The notes under the pieces were generated by a model, which did not search any database, was not told the origin of the DNA, and saw nothing but the letters and a program-made list of their open reading frames with translations. Source: Siderastrea radians (Eukaryota > Cnidaria > Anthozoa > Scleractinia > Rhizangiidae). Taken from it: a DNA stretch of 64,000 nucleotides. This document shows positions 22,105 through 34,318 of this stretch, piece after piece; the stretch's first letter is position 1; each line of letters begins with the position of its first letter. The position numbers were made by a program, and so were the translations under genes. The stretch spans positions 13,359,534 to 13,423,533 of the forward strand of contig OZ024895.1 in assembly GCA_964017195.1 (NCBI GenBank). The letters run 5' to 3'.

Positions 22105-22600
22105 CAGGGGTACAAAGGTACAACGCAGGGTAGTATTAGTGGCCCATACCTTTTCAACTTATTCCTGAATGACTTGCAAATAGTTGGACACGAAGAGATA
22201 TCTTTATTTAAATATGCAGATGATTCTACAATCTTAGTTACGATCTCTAGAGATTTACCTGATGTATCGGGCATTGCATTGATTAAATGTATGGATTGGA
22301 CTCACGCAAAGTGTGCGCTGTAACACTAGTAAATGCAAATCACTCTTGCATAAGAAAAGCCAACCCTACAGCCTATCCAATGTTATACAGTAAAACCAGG
22401 AGCCCATTATGATATTATGCAGTATAGTTGTACCTCTATACTGGGAGTCACAATACAAAGTAATTGTTAGTTTAGCTTGCATGTTAAGGCAAGGCTTCAT
22501 GAAGCCAGCAAATGTTTATTTATAATTACAGGCCTGTGTAAGGAAGGATACACACAGGGCGAACTAGATAAGCGTTTTTAATGCGATTGTGCTCCCTAAA
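22105..22600 (+). pseudogene. LINE reverse transcriptase fragment
   Basis: Forward frames encode GSISGPYLFNLFLNDLQIV (the QGS-x-x-GP-x-LFN-x-x-x-NDL motif) followed by LFKYADDSTILVTI, which holds the catalytic YADD of a non-LTR retrotransposon reverse transcriptase. After stops and a frame change, the frame around 22430-22600 gives TSILGVTIQSN, RLHEASKCLFIITGLCKEGY and TQGELDK, the typical segment after the thumb. The copy is truncated at both ends and interrupted by stops, so it is a dead fragment. The clade (CR1 or Jockey-like) was not resolved. Confidence 0.82.
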
Positions 22601-22605
22601 ATACT

Positions 22606-23949
22606 GTATAGCCATGTATAGCTGTGTATAGCCATGTATGTATAGCTATGTATAGCTGTGTATAGCTATGTATGGCTATGTATATCTGTGTATAGCCATG
22701 TATAGCTGTGTATAGTTGGGTATAGCTATGTATGTCTATGTATAACTATGTCTATGCTATGTATGTGTATAGCTGTTGGCTATGTTGGCTATGTTGGCTA
22801 AGTATAGCTGTGTATAGCTATGTATGGCTATGTATATCTGTGTATAGCCATGTAAAGCTGAGTATACCTGTGTATAGCTATGTATAGCCGTGTATAGCTA
22901 TGTATTTGTATGTATATCTGTGTATAGCCATGTATAGCTGTGTATAGCTGTGTATAGTCATGTATAGCCATGTATAGCCATGTATAGCTATGTACAGCTG
23001 TGTATAGCTATGTATGGCTATGTATATCTGTGTATAGCCATGTATAGCCATGTATAGCCGTGTATAGCCATTTATAGCCATGTATAGCTGCATATAGCCA
23101 TGTATAGCTGTTTATAGCCTTGTATGGCTATGTATATCTGTGTATAGCCAAGTATAGCTGTGTATAGCTGTTATAGCCTTGTATAGCCATGTATAGCTAT
23201 GTATAGCTGTGTATAGCTATGTATGGCTACGTATATCGGTGTATAGCCATGTATCGCTGTGTATAGCTGTGCATAGCCATGTATAGCCATGTATAGTCAT
23301 GTACAGCCATGTATAGCTGTGTATAGCCATGTATAGCTGTGTATAGCTATGTATGGCTATGTATATCTGTGTATAGCCATGTATAGCTGTGTAGAGCTGT
23401 GTATGGCCATGTATAGCCATGTATAGCTGTGTATAGCCATGTATAGCTATGTATAGCTGTTTATAGCTATGTATGGCTACGTATATCTGTGTATAGTCAT
23501 GTATCGCTGTGTATAGCTGTGCATAGCCGTGTCTAGCCATGTATAGCCATGTACAGCCACGTATAGCTGTGTATAGCCATGTATAGCTGTGTATAGCTAC
23601 GTATGGCTATGTATATCTGTGTATAGCCATGTATAGCTGTGTATAGCTGTGTATAGCCATGTATAGCCATGTATAGCCATGTATAGCTGCGTATAGCCAT
23701 GTATAGCTGTTTATAGCCTTGTACGGCTATGTATATCTGTGTGTAGCCATGTATAGCTGTGTATAGCTGTGTATAGCCTTGTATAGCCATGTATAGCCAT
23801 GTATAGCTGTGTATAGCTATGTATGGCTATGTATATCTGTGTATAGCTGTGTATAGCTATGTATAGCCATGTATGGGTATATATATCTGTTAGCTGTGTA
23901 TAGCTGTTGGCTATGTTGGCTATGTTGGCTATGTATAGCTGTGTATAGC
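22606..23949 (-). repeat. 10-bp minisatellite array, inverted orientation, block 1
   Basis: Units TATAGCCATG, TATAGCTGTG, TATAGCTATG and TATATCTGTG, the reverse complement of the left-arm array. It ends where a CACTA element interrupts it. TTGGCTATG triplicates (for example at 23909-23937) mark local slippage. Confidence 0.95.
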
Positions 23950-23952
23950 TAT

Positions 23953-26900
23953 CACTACCAATTGCAGTTTAATGAAAATGCCATTAAAAGCTTGTTAAAA
24001 ACCCATGAACCCATTTTTCATGGTCATGAAAATGGAGATTCCCCATTTCATGGCCTTTGTCAAGCCCATGAAAATTCCATTAACTATTATATGACTTAAT
24101 TCACGACCCATGAAAAATCTTTCATGCCCATGAAAATTCCATGAAATATTACGTGATATAATTGATGACACATGAAAACATCTTTTATGGACATGAAAAT
24201 CTTGGACCACACCAAAGCTGATTTCATGGGGCATGAAATTTTCATTGCGCCCATGAATTATCCATGAATCACAGGTCATGAAAATTAGGGTAAGGTACAT
24301 TAACCTACAAAACATGAAACAATAATTTTAATTTCACAAGGATCCACACAGAAAGTAAGCACACAACTAGTTTATACAGCAGAAACAAATCAAAGGGAAA
24401 TTTTGACTTACACATTTTTTGTTTTTCTGTTTTCCTTGCTTTTCAAGTCCATTTAATAACAAATCATTAGTCAAGCACAACATTGCACCAGCTCTGATTC
24501 TTGTGATAACATATACTATTTCAGTATGAAGTCCATCACTATTTGAAGTTCATTTCTCGTTAAAATATTACTGTGGAGTTTTTAAATGCCTTTGTAAAAT
24601 TGCTTGAATTGGTGAAGTTCCCAATGTTTATTGGTCATAATTTTGTCATAATTACAATAAAAGGGTAACACTATCCCACGAGTAGCGATGGCTAGTCTGG
24701 GTGGGTAGTGTTTTACATTAATGAAACGAAAGAAGTCAAGTAACATACAAAATATATACACGTGTGAATATGTGTATATTCCATTTGTGTATAACCATAT
24801 ATGTGTATAACAATTTGTCTTTTAATCCAAACTTTAAGCCAGGCTCAACCACACTGGAATTTCAGTCAGTTATCTCTGTGCTCAAGGAGAGAAGGCGCAG
24901 TATTGTAGTGGTTACCGTGTTGGACTTCAGAACTGTGTTGTTTTGTTGTTTCCTCAGTGGAAGCCTTTTCTTGCAGCCATGTGTAAATTACTCATACACA
25001 AGGTCACTCCACCTTAAAAGTTAAGGACCTAAAAAATGATTCAACAGTTCTGAATTTTTCATAGGCTTAAAATTCCTTCATTAAAAGTGTTCTTTAACAT
25101 TGCCATGACGTGCATCGAGCACAATTAACTGTTGTTAACTGTTAATATATATGTTACAAAAGACTGCTTTCAGATTGAGCTAAAGAGAAGCTTTAAAAGA
25201 TAAAGAGTCTATTAATTTAGAGTCATTTCGTTTTCTGCTAGAAATATGTGAAAATGGAGGACTACGTTTTGTATACTAAAAATCCTGTACTCAAAGAAAG
25301 CAGTTTACCTTGATTATCTGAAGGTTGTAATCCGTGACAACACGTGTATGGGTCACTTGTGTGAAGTAACTTCGACCAGCTCGCTTCATAATACATTTTT
25401 CAGAATGACAAGCCGGACTTCGAACTTTTGCAAGGAGCAAACTGTTTTAAGTCACCAGAAAAATCAGCAAATGATTTTTTATCATTGTCTGGCATCATGC
25501 TAGCTTTTAAAATCGGAAAGAAAAGCGGACCTTGTTTGCAGCACAAGATTTCCTAGAGCCGCCATGTTGGACACGCATCTGAGGAGCCTGGGAACAAATG
25601 AGCTATTTTGGTCAGCAGCCGGACTACTGCGGGCTCAGAGAGTGACCGTTGATTTCGGTTTTGGGCGCCATGTCAGAATGTTCAGCTAGCTGGCTGTGTA
25701 TCCCTCATCTTTTCAGCCAAATTGATGCATCAGAGAAACAGAATTGGATCAACTACACTTAATATGCTTCTTTAGAAGGAGGTAAGTTAAAGGCAAATGA
25801 CATTTTTTAAAGAATCGCTTCAAAATTGATGATTTTTCAAGTGAGGATCGACCATGTGCTTGAAGAGTCAGTAGTTGACTCAGGCTCTTACATGTAGATT
25901 TAGAGACTTTTTATGTGAGTTGTGTGCAGCTCTTTGGTCTGTGTAAAGTAACTTAATTCAGGAATAACAGGATTTGAGTTCGGGTTATAACCTTCGAATG
26001 GGTGTACTAAATTATAAAATGAATTGGGTTTACAGACTCAAAAAGAATTGCTCATGTCTATTTTCAATGCCCTCACATGAACAGCTTTCAATGACCACTC
26101 AGTGTTTTGTTGTAGGTATATTGACTGCATTCAGCTTCATGTTCTTGTGAGAGACTGAGACTTGAACAGCTTCAGAGGAATAACAAGTCAATAATGAAGG
26201 CTTTTAATAAGCTAAGTTGCTTAAAATTTACTACTAAGTACAGAATTCACAGCTAATTTTGTAGAGTAAGACTTTTAAATGATCGACTCTTATAAAGCAA
26301 TCGTTGTTGAAAACATCAAATGATTTGCAGAGACAAAATCTTTTTTGATCAGCAAAATGATTATTGCTTCATTCAATTCATTCAATACAAGCCTTACAAA
26401 ATGTAAACATCGTAATGTACCCAATGCTGCAAGTTTTGCAGGTTTGCCTTTTTGGACAAGGAAAAATAACCTTGTTCGGAAAATAAGTTAAGACTCTATT
26501 TTTTGAATTATATTTTAATTGTTGGACATTCTTTCTTTTTAAGGAATCCATTTAATACAATTATTGTTAGGTCATATTATGAGAAAGGTTCTAGCTGTTA
26601 TGTTGTAGTAAATATGTAACTAAATGAAAACCTTTCAGTGTTTGACACGCAACACTGCATTATAAACCAGAATATTAAATGATTTTCTGCATTGCTTATC
26701 TTCAACTGGTTGGGGATGGCAAGTAACTAGGAATGAAATGTCACTGTTTAGAAATCAAAATATATACGTAATCATTAAACAAATCGCTGTAGATCTAATG
26801 ATATTACAACTTAAATCCAACATTACATGATTTTGAGTAAGAATTGTATGATAGCAAAGTTTATTCATTTTACAAGACTGAAATAGAGAATCAGACGTTT

Positions 26901-27738
26901 TTTTATAATATATTTTCTAATGCAGAGCATACATCTTCACAATATATAATTTGTAAGAAAATATGACACCAAGGTGGGTTCAATAAAAACATTTATTATT
27001 ATTATTATCATGAGGAGCAGATTGATGTTTCAGTTGTTTGTACAATGATATACATGTAAACAGCACATTCCACCTTCTGTGCCTGGGCAGATGGGCAATG
27101 ACAGTTCACAGGATTTTGGTGAGTTTATTATCTTGATTAATGGACTCGTAAAAGAATTTTCATGGCACAGAGCAGTTATCATTTACACCATTGAAATAAA
27201 AGGGAACCAAATTTCATGGAATTTTCATGGTACACAGTGGTCATTGTTTAACCCATGAAAATAACAGGGACTCACATTTCATGGACCATGAAAATGCTGT
27301 GAAAGGCCATGAAATAACAAAGAATATTTTCATGGACCATTAAAAATTCCCCGTTCACAGGGTTTTCATGGGCCATGAAATTGTTAGACCATTAAAACTC
27401 CATGAATTCCTGTGCCATGAAATTCCAGTGGTTAGTTTCATGGCTTGTATCCAAGACCATGAAAATCCCATTAAAGTACAATTAATGGCCCATTAAAATT
27501 TAATGGCATTTTCATGCGTTTTTAATGACTTGATACGAACTTTTGACTTTTCATGGGCCATGAACGGTGAAGTTTTAAGAGGATTTTCATGGCCTTTTTA
27601 ATGGTTTTTTCCATGGGATAAGACCCATGGAAATACCCTTAATTTTTGCCATGAAAAACCTGTGAAATACTACTGAAAACCTTGTGAAATTGCCATTAAA
27701 AAATTCACAAGATTTTAATGGATTTTGATTTCATAGTG
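23953..27738. mobile_element. 3.8-kb CACTA (EnSpm) transposon inserted in the minisatellite
   Basis: The left end is CACTACCAATTGCAG and the right end, reverse-complemented, is CACTATGAAATCAAAATCC; TAT flanks both (23950-23952 and 27739-27741). Removing the insert restores the 10-bp register of the host array. Both termini carry many short inverted copies of CCATGAAAAT-type motifs (24000-24310 and 27150-27735), the subterminal repeats expected of CACTA elements, where the transposase binds. The interior of about 2.8 kb has no recognisable transposase; a GCCGCCATGTTGG promoter-like patch lies at about 25559. The copy is probably non-autonomous. Confidence 0.85.
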
Positions 27739-27741
27739 TAT

Positions 27742-28712
27742 GTATGGCTATGTATATCTGTGTATAGCCATGTAAAGCTGTGTATATCTGTGTATAGCTA
27801 TGTATAGCCGTATATAGCTATGTATTTGTATGTATATCTGTGTATAGCCATGTATAGCTGTGTATAGCTGTGTATAGTCATGTATAGCCATGTATAGCTG
27901 TGTATAGCCATGTATAGCTATGTATAGCTGTTTATAGCTATGTATGGCTATGTATATCTGTGTATAGCCATGTATAGCTGTGTATAGCTATGTATGGCTA
28001 TGTATAGCCATGTATAGCCATGTATAGCTGTTTCTAGCTGTGTATACCCATGTATAGCCTTGTATAGCCACGTATAGCCATGTATAGCTGTGTATAGCCA
28101 TGTATAGCTGTGTATAGCCGTGTATAGTCATCTATAGCCATGTATAGCCATGTATAGCTGTGTATAGCCATGTATAGCTATGTATAGCTGTGTATAGCTA
28201 TGTATGGCTATGTATATCTGTGTATAGCCATGTATAGCTGTGTATAGTTGTGTATAGCTATGTATGTCTATGTATAACTGTGTATAGCCATGTATAGTGT
28301 GTATAGCTATGTATACCTGTGTATAGCTATGTATACCTGTGTATAGCCACGTATAGCTGTGTATAGCTTTGTATATCCATGTATACCCATGTACAGCCAT
28401 GTATAGCCATGTATAGCCATGTATAACCATGTATAGCTGTGTATATCCATGTATAGTTGTGTATAGCTGTGCATAGCCATGTATAGCCATGTATAGCCAT
28501 GCATAGCTATGTACAGCCATGTATAGCTGTGTATAGCCATGGATAGCTGTGTATAGCTATGTATGGCTATGTATATCTGTGTATAGCCATGTATAGCTGT
28601 GTATAGCTGTGTATAGTCATGTATAGCCATGTATAGCCATGTATAGCTGTGTATAGCTATGTATATCTGTGTATAGCTATGTATTGCTCTGTATAGCTCT
28701 GTATATCCATGT
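27742..28712 (-). repeat. 10-bp minisatellite array, inverted orientation, block 2
   Basis: Continuation of the array beyond the CACTA element. Its variant order matches 32170-33120 almost unit for unit (for example GTAAAGCTGTG, then GCCGTATATAGC, then TGTATTTGTATG), so whole stretches of the array have been duplicated. Confidence 0.95.
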
Positions 28713-30111
28713 TTATTAAAAACTGGACTAGGTATATTGGATTTCTAGCATTTTGATTGGCTCAACGGAGCTAGGCTATCAGCTCATATACCTGCTCCGA
28801 CCAAATATGGTCAGTGAACACTCAACAACAAAATGAACAAATGAGCTGAAAGTTTTTTCCTCGCGAGCAACCCGGCGAGAAAAATGGACGAGAAAAATCA
28901 CTTGCCAGCAAATTTTAATTAAGCAGAAATTGCAACAACGTCACCAACAAGCATCACCAACAGCGTCGTCTAACACAAGTCAAAATTGTTTGAAGAAACT
29001 GTGCAGAAATAGAAATTTAAGCATTAAGCGTTGTGTTTACAATTAATTTCTTTCATCGATCGTCACGTCGATCATTGAAATTGAGCAAACGGTAGGTATT
29101 ATCAGAAAGGATTTCCACTTCAAAATATCAAGACAAGACATAAAATAAAACACAATGAAATGGGGCTGGAGCATTTAATAAAAACTATCACACATTCATG
29201 GCGGGTCGGTGCGAAAATCATGAAGTAGTCTAAACAAGTGCTAAAAAAATACAGCTGCAAACTACCAAGAAGGAAGGAAGGGCGAGGTTGTTTTTCGGCT
29301 TTAACATGCAAAATCAGGACACTGGTTTACCTGCTCTTGTTGTAGCTCTGTGTTCCAACAGGTCCAAATGCTCAGATAGAAATTGGATGCCATGTAAACG
29401 GAGTTGAATCGCTTTTCCAGTTGTTTGAATGTTGTTTTTACCATTCCGTCCGCAACCTCTAAACCGAGAACAACTGCATTTTGCGCTTTGCGTTTAACAA
29501 ACTATGATGGTGAATTCTAATGTTCCTCGCTACAGTAATCTTGCTTCTGAGCTGCATAGAAAATACCTTTCCAAGTTCAACTGTTCAAATTTGTTCTGTC
29601 TTCAGTTCGATCAAACACGTACATGATGGCTCCGTTGTGCGAACAGATTACAAACTTGTTCAGTTTCAACTCCAGCAGCTATATGGTGAAATTGTACAGC
29701 TTCAATCCACTTTGAACGATGATTACAACAATGTTCAGGAAAAATCAAACATGTACCATATTTCAGAGCCAATAATTAGAAGAGTTTTTCCAAAACGTGT
29801 GCTACTTTGTTCACTTTCGAGCAGTTTTCATTGATTCATTCAGCTTTGCAATGAAACGGTGCAACACTTTGCAAGGTTTTGGCGCCTTTTTCGTTCAGTC
29901 ATGTGATCGATCCTTGTTCCGCTTAAATTTCTTTTCTCTAATTTTTTCCCGTTCTTTCTGATTTTTTTTTTAATAGTGGTTAAGTTTTTAATAAAACAAT
30001 TATTCTACTCGGGCTTGCTGGATATCAAATGATTATAACCAACTCGGCGCTACGCGCCTCGTTGGTTATCTATCATTCGATATCCAGCGCGCCCTCGTAG
30101 AATAATTGTTA
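28713..30111. mobile_element. 1.4-kb insertion, family A copy 1
   Basis: A non-satellite segment inside the array, related to 34319-35883: both contain TTTTGGCGCCTTTTTCGTTC followed by GTCATGTGATCGAT, a GCGAGCAACxCxGCGAG block, and a short open exon. Its right end is a hairpin (about 29996-30109) with arms AACAATTATTCTACxxGGGC around a GGCGCTACGCGCC loop. The sister stretch of satellite at about 33120 lacks the insert. ATATCCATG lies on both sides, but that is also a normal satellite unit, so it cannot be claimed as a target duplication. Confidence 0.6.
29331..29459 (-). CDS. Candidate coding exon of family A copy 1 (unrecognised)
   Basis: On the minus strand a frame ends GIQFLSEHLDLLEHRATTRAG before a GTAAAC donor. 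It parallels GLHFILFEHLELLEHRATL in copy 2 (35071-35209), which also ends at a donor. Conservation of the peptide and of the splice site between two otherwise diverged copies suggests an ancestral transposon-encoded or captured exon. The start is uncertain and no domain is recognised. Confidence 0.3.
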
Positions 30112-31975
30112 AATATCCATGTATAGCCATGTATAGCTGCGTATAGCCATGTATAGCTGTTTATAGCCTTGTATGGCTATTTATATCTGTGTATAGCCCT
30201 GTATAGCTGTGTATTGCTGTGTATAGCCATGTATAGCTGTGTATAGCTGTGTACAGCCATGTATAGCCATGTATAGCCATGTATAGCTGTGTATAGCCAT
30301 GTATAGCTATGTATAGCTGTGTATAGCTATGTATGGCTACGTATATCTGTGTATAGCATGTATCGCTGTGTATAGCTGTGCATAGCCATGTATAAACATG
30401 TATAGCCATGCATAGCTGTGTATAGCCATGTATAGCTATGTATAGCTGTGTATAGCTATGTATGGCTACGTAGATATGTGTATAGCTATGTATAGCTATG
30501 TATGGCTATGTATATCTGTGTATAGCCATGTAAAGCTGTGTATATCTGTGTATAACTATGTATAGCCGTGTATAGCTATGTATGTGTATGTATATCTGTG
30601 TATAGCCATGTATAGCTGAGTATAGCTGTGTATAGTCATGTATAGCCATGTATAGCTGTGTATAGCTATGTATGGCTATGTATATCTGTGTATAGCCATG
30701 TATAGCTGTGTATAGCTGTGTATAGCCATGTATAGCCATGTATAGCCATGTATAGCCATGTATAGCTGTGTATAGCTGTGTACAGCCATGTATAGCCATG
30801 TATAGCCATGTATAGCCATGTATAGCTGTGTATAGCCATGTATAGCTATGTATAGCTGTGTATAGCTATGTATGGCTACGTATATCTGTGTATAGCCATG
30901 TATCGCTGTGTATAGCTGTGCATAGCCATGTATAGCTGTGCATAGCCATGTATAGCCATGCATAGCTGTGTATAGCCATGTATAGCTATGTATAGCTGTG
31001 TATAGCTATGTATGGCTACGTATATCTGTGTATAGCTGTGTATAGCTATGTATGGCTATGTATATGTGTATAGCCATGTAAAGCTGTGTATATCTGTGTA
31101 TAACTATGTATAGCCGTGTATAGCTATGTATGTGTATGTATATCTGTGTATAGCCATGTATAGCTGTGTATAGCTGTGTATAGCCATGTATAGCTGTTTA
31201 TAGCTGTGTATACCCATGTATAGCCATGTATAGCTGTGTATAGCCATGTATAGCTGTGTATAGCTGTGTATAGCCGTGTCTAGTCATCTATAGCCATGTA
31301 CAGCCATGTATAGCTGTGTATAGCCATGTATAGCTATGTATAGCCATGTATAGCTATGTATAGCTGTGTACAGCTATGTATGGCTATGTATAGCTTTGTA
31401 TAGAAATGTATAGCTGTGTATAGCTATGTATGGCTATGTATATCTGTGTATAGCCATGTAAAGCTGTGTATATCTGTGTATAGCTATGTATAGCTGTGTC
31501 TAGCTATGTATGTCTATGTATATCTGTGTATAGCTATGTATAGCTGTGTATAGCTGTGTATAGTCATGTATAGCTATGTATAGCTGTGTATAGCCATGTA
31601 TAGCTATGTATAGCTGTGTATAGCTATGTATGGCTATGTATATCTGTGTATAGCCATGTATAGCTGCGTATAGCTGTGTACAGCTGTGTATAGCTATGTA
31701 TGGCTATGTATATCTGTGTAGAGCCATGTAAAGCTGTGTATAGCTGTGTATAGCCATGTGTAGCCATGTATAGCTGCGTATAGCCATGTATAGCTGTTTA
31801 TAGCGTTGTATGGCTATGTATATCTGTGTATAGCCATGTATAGCTGTGTATAGCTGTGTATAGCCATGTATAGCCATGTATAGCCATGTATAGCTATGTA
31901 TAGCTGTGTATAGCTATGTATGGCTATGTATATCTGTGTATAGCTGTGTATAGCTATGTATAGCTGTGTATAGCT
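30112..31975 (-). repeat. 10-bp minisatellite array, inverted orientation, block 3
   Basis: Resumes in the same register as before the family A insertion. The variant order at 30112-30330 (GCTGCG, then GCTGTTTATAGCCTTG, then GTGTATTGCTG) matches 33120-33300. Confidence 0.95.
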
Positions 31976-32090
31976 GTATTAATTAGTTCATTCACGGATT
32001 TTATGGAAACCAAATTTAAACCTGTATGTTTAAATTTGATAAGATTTCGTGTATAAATAAAAGATTCCATCCATCCATCCATCCATCCAT
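31976..32090 (+). mobile_element. Retroposon 3' tail remnant ending in (ATCC)n
   Basis: A 115-bp insert in the array containing TTTAAATTTGATAAGATTTC and ending ATAAATAAAAGATTCC followed by five ATCC units. Non-LTR elements and SINEs of this kind end in a short simple repeat; only the tail is present. Confidence 0.5.
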
Positions 32091-34318
32091 GTATAGCCAT
32101 GTATGGGTATATATATCTGTTAGCTGTGTATAGCTGTTGGCTATGTTGGCTATGTATAGCTGTGTATAGCTATGTATGGCTATGTATATCTGTGTATAGC
32201 CATGTAAAGCTGTGTATATCTGTGTATAGCTATGTATAGCCGTATATAGCTATGTATTTGTATGTATATCTGTGTATAGCCATGTATAGCTGTGTATAGT
32301 CATGTATAGCCATGTATAGCTGTGTATAGCCATGTATAGCTATGTATAGCTGTTTATAGCTATGTATGGCTATGTATATCTGTGTATAACCATGTATAGC
32401 TGTGTATAGCTATGTATGGCTATGTATAGCCATGTATAGCCATGTATAGCCATGTATAGCTGTTTATAGCTCTGTATACCCGTGTATACCCATGTCTAGC
32501 CTTGTATAGCCATGTATAGCTGTGTATAGCCATGTATAGCTGTGTATAGCTGTGTATAGCCGTGTATAGTCATCTATAGCCATGTATAGCCATGTATAGC
32601 TGTGTATAGCCATGTATAGCTATGTATAGCTGTGTATAGCTATGTATGGCTATGTATATCTGTGTATAGCCATGTATAGCTGTGTATAGTTGTGTATAGC
32701 TATGTATGTCTATGTATAACTGTGTATAGCCATGTATAGTGTGTATAGCTATGTATATCTGTGTATAGCCACGTATAGCTGTGTATAGCTTTGTATATCC
32801 ATGTATACCCATGTACAGCCATGTATAGCCAGGTATAGCCATGTATAACCATGTATAGCTGTGTATAGCCATGTATAGTTGTGTATAGCTGTGCATAGCC
32901 ATGTATAGCCATGTATAGCCATGCATAGCTATGTACAGCCATGTATAGCTGTGTATAGCCATGGATAGCTGTGTATAGCCATGTATGGCTATGTATATCT
33001 GTGTATAGCCATGTATAGCTGTGTATAGCTGTGTATAGTCATGTATAGCCATGTATAGCTGTGTATAGCTATGTATATCTGTGTATAGCCATGTATAGCT
33101 CTGTATAGCTGTGTATATCCATGTATATCCATGTATAGCCATGTATAGCTGCGTATAGCCATGTATAGCTGTTTATAGCCTTGTATGGCTATGTATATCT
33201 GTGTATAGCCCTGTATAGCTGTGTATTGCTGTGTATAGCCATGTATAGCCATGTATAGCCATGTATAGCCATGTATAGCCACGTATAGCTGTGTATAGCT
33301 GTGTACAGCCATGTATAGCCATGTTAGCTGTGTATAGCCATGTATAGCTATGTATAGCTATGTATGGCTACGTATATCTGTGTATAGCCATGTATCGCTG
33401 TGTATAGCTGTGCATAGCCATGTATAGCCATGTATAGCCATGCATAGTTGTGTATAGCCATGTATAGCTATGTATAGCTGTGTATAGCTATGTATGGCTA
33501 CGTATATCTGTGTATAGCTGTGTATAGCTATGTATGGCTATGTATATCTGTGTATAGCCATGTAAAGCTGTGTATAGCTGTGTATAGTCATGTATAGCCA
33601 TGTATAGCCATGTATAGCTGTGTATAGCTATGTATGGCTATGCATATCTGTGTATAGCCCATGTATAGCTGTGTATAGCTGTGTATAGCCATGTATAGCC
33701 ATGTATAGCTGTGTATAGCTGTGTACAGCCATGTATAGCCATGTATAGCCATGTATAGCTGTGTATAGCCATGTCTAGCTATGTATAGCTGTGTATAGCT
33801 ATGTATGGCTACGTATATCTGTGTATAGACATGTATCGCTGTGTATAGCTGTGCATAGCCATGTATAGCCATGTATAGCCATGTATAGCCATACATAGCT
33901 GTGTATAGCCATGTATAGCTATGTATAGCTGTGTATAGCTATGTATGGCTATGTATATCTGTGTATAGCTGTGTATAGCTATGTATAGCTATGTATAGCT
34001 ATGTATGGCTATGTATATGTGTATAGCCATGTAAAGCTGTGTATATCTGTGTATAACTATGTATAGCCGTGTATAGCTATGTATGTGTATGTATATCTGT
34101 GTATAGCCATGTTTAGCTGTGTATAGCTGTGTATAGTCATGTATAGCCATGTATAGCTGTGTATAGCCATGTATAGCTATGTATAGCTGTGTATAGCCAC
34201 GCACGGCTATGTATACTGTGTATAGCCATGTATAGCTGTGTATAGCTGTGTATAGCCATGTATACCCGTGTATAGCCATGTATAGCCATGTATAGCTGTG
34301 TATAGCCATGTTTATAAC
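32091..34318 (-). repeat. 10-bp minisatellite array, inverted orientation, block 4
   Basis: The longest block. It gives the longest stop-free stretch of the window (32570-33142, 190 codons) purely as a result of the period. Contains the duplicate of block 2 and of the start of block 3, without the family A insertion between them. Confidence 0.95.

Noticed and set aside
28704..30120. ATATCCATG on both sides of family A copy 1 as a 9-bp target duplication
   Set aside because: The same 9-mer is a normal unit of the surrounding satellite, and the empty sister site also has two of them, so it is not informative.
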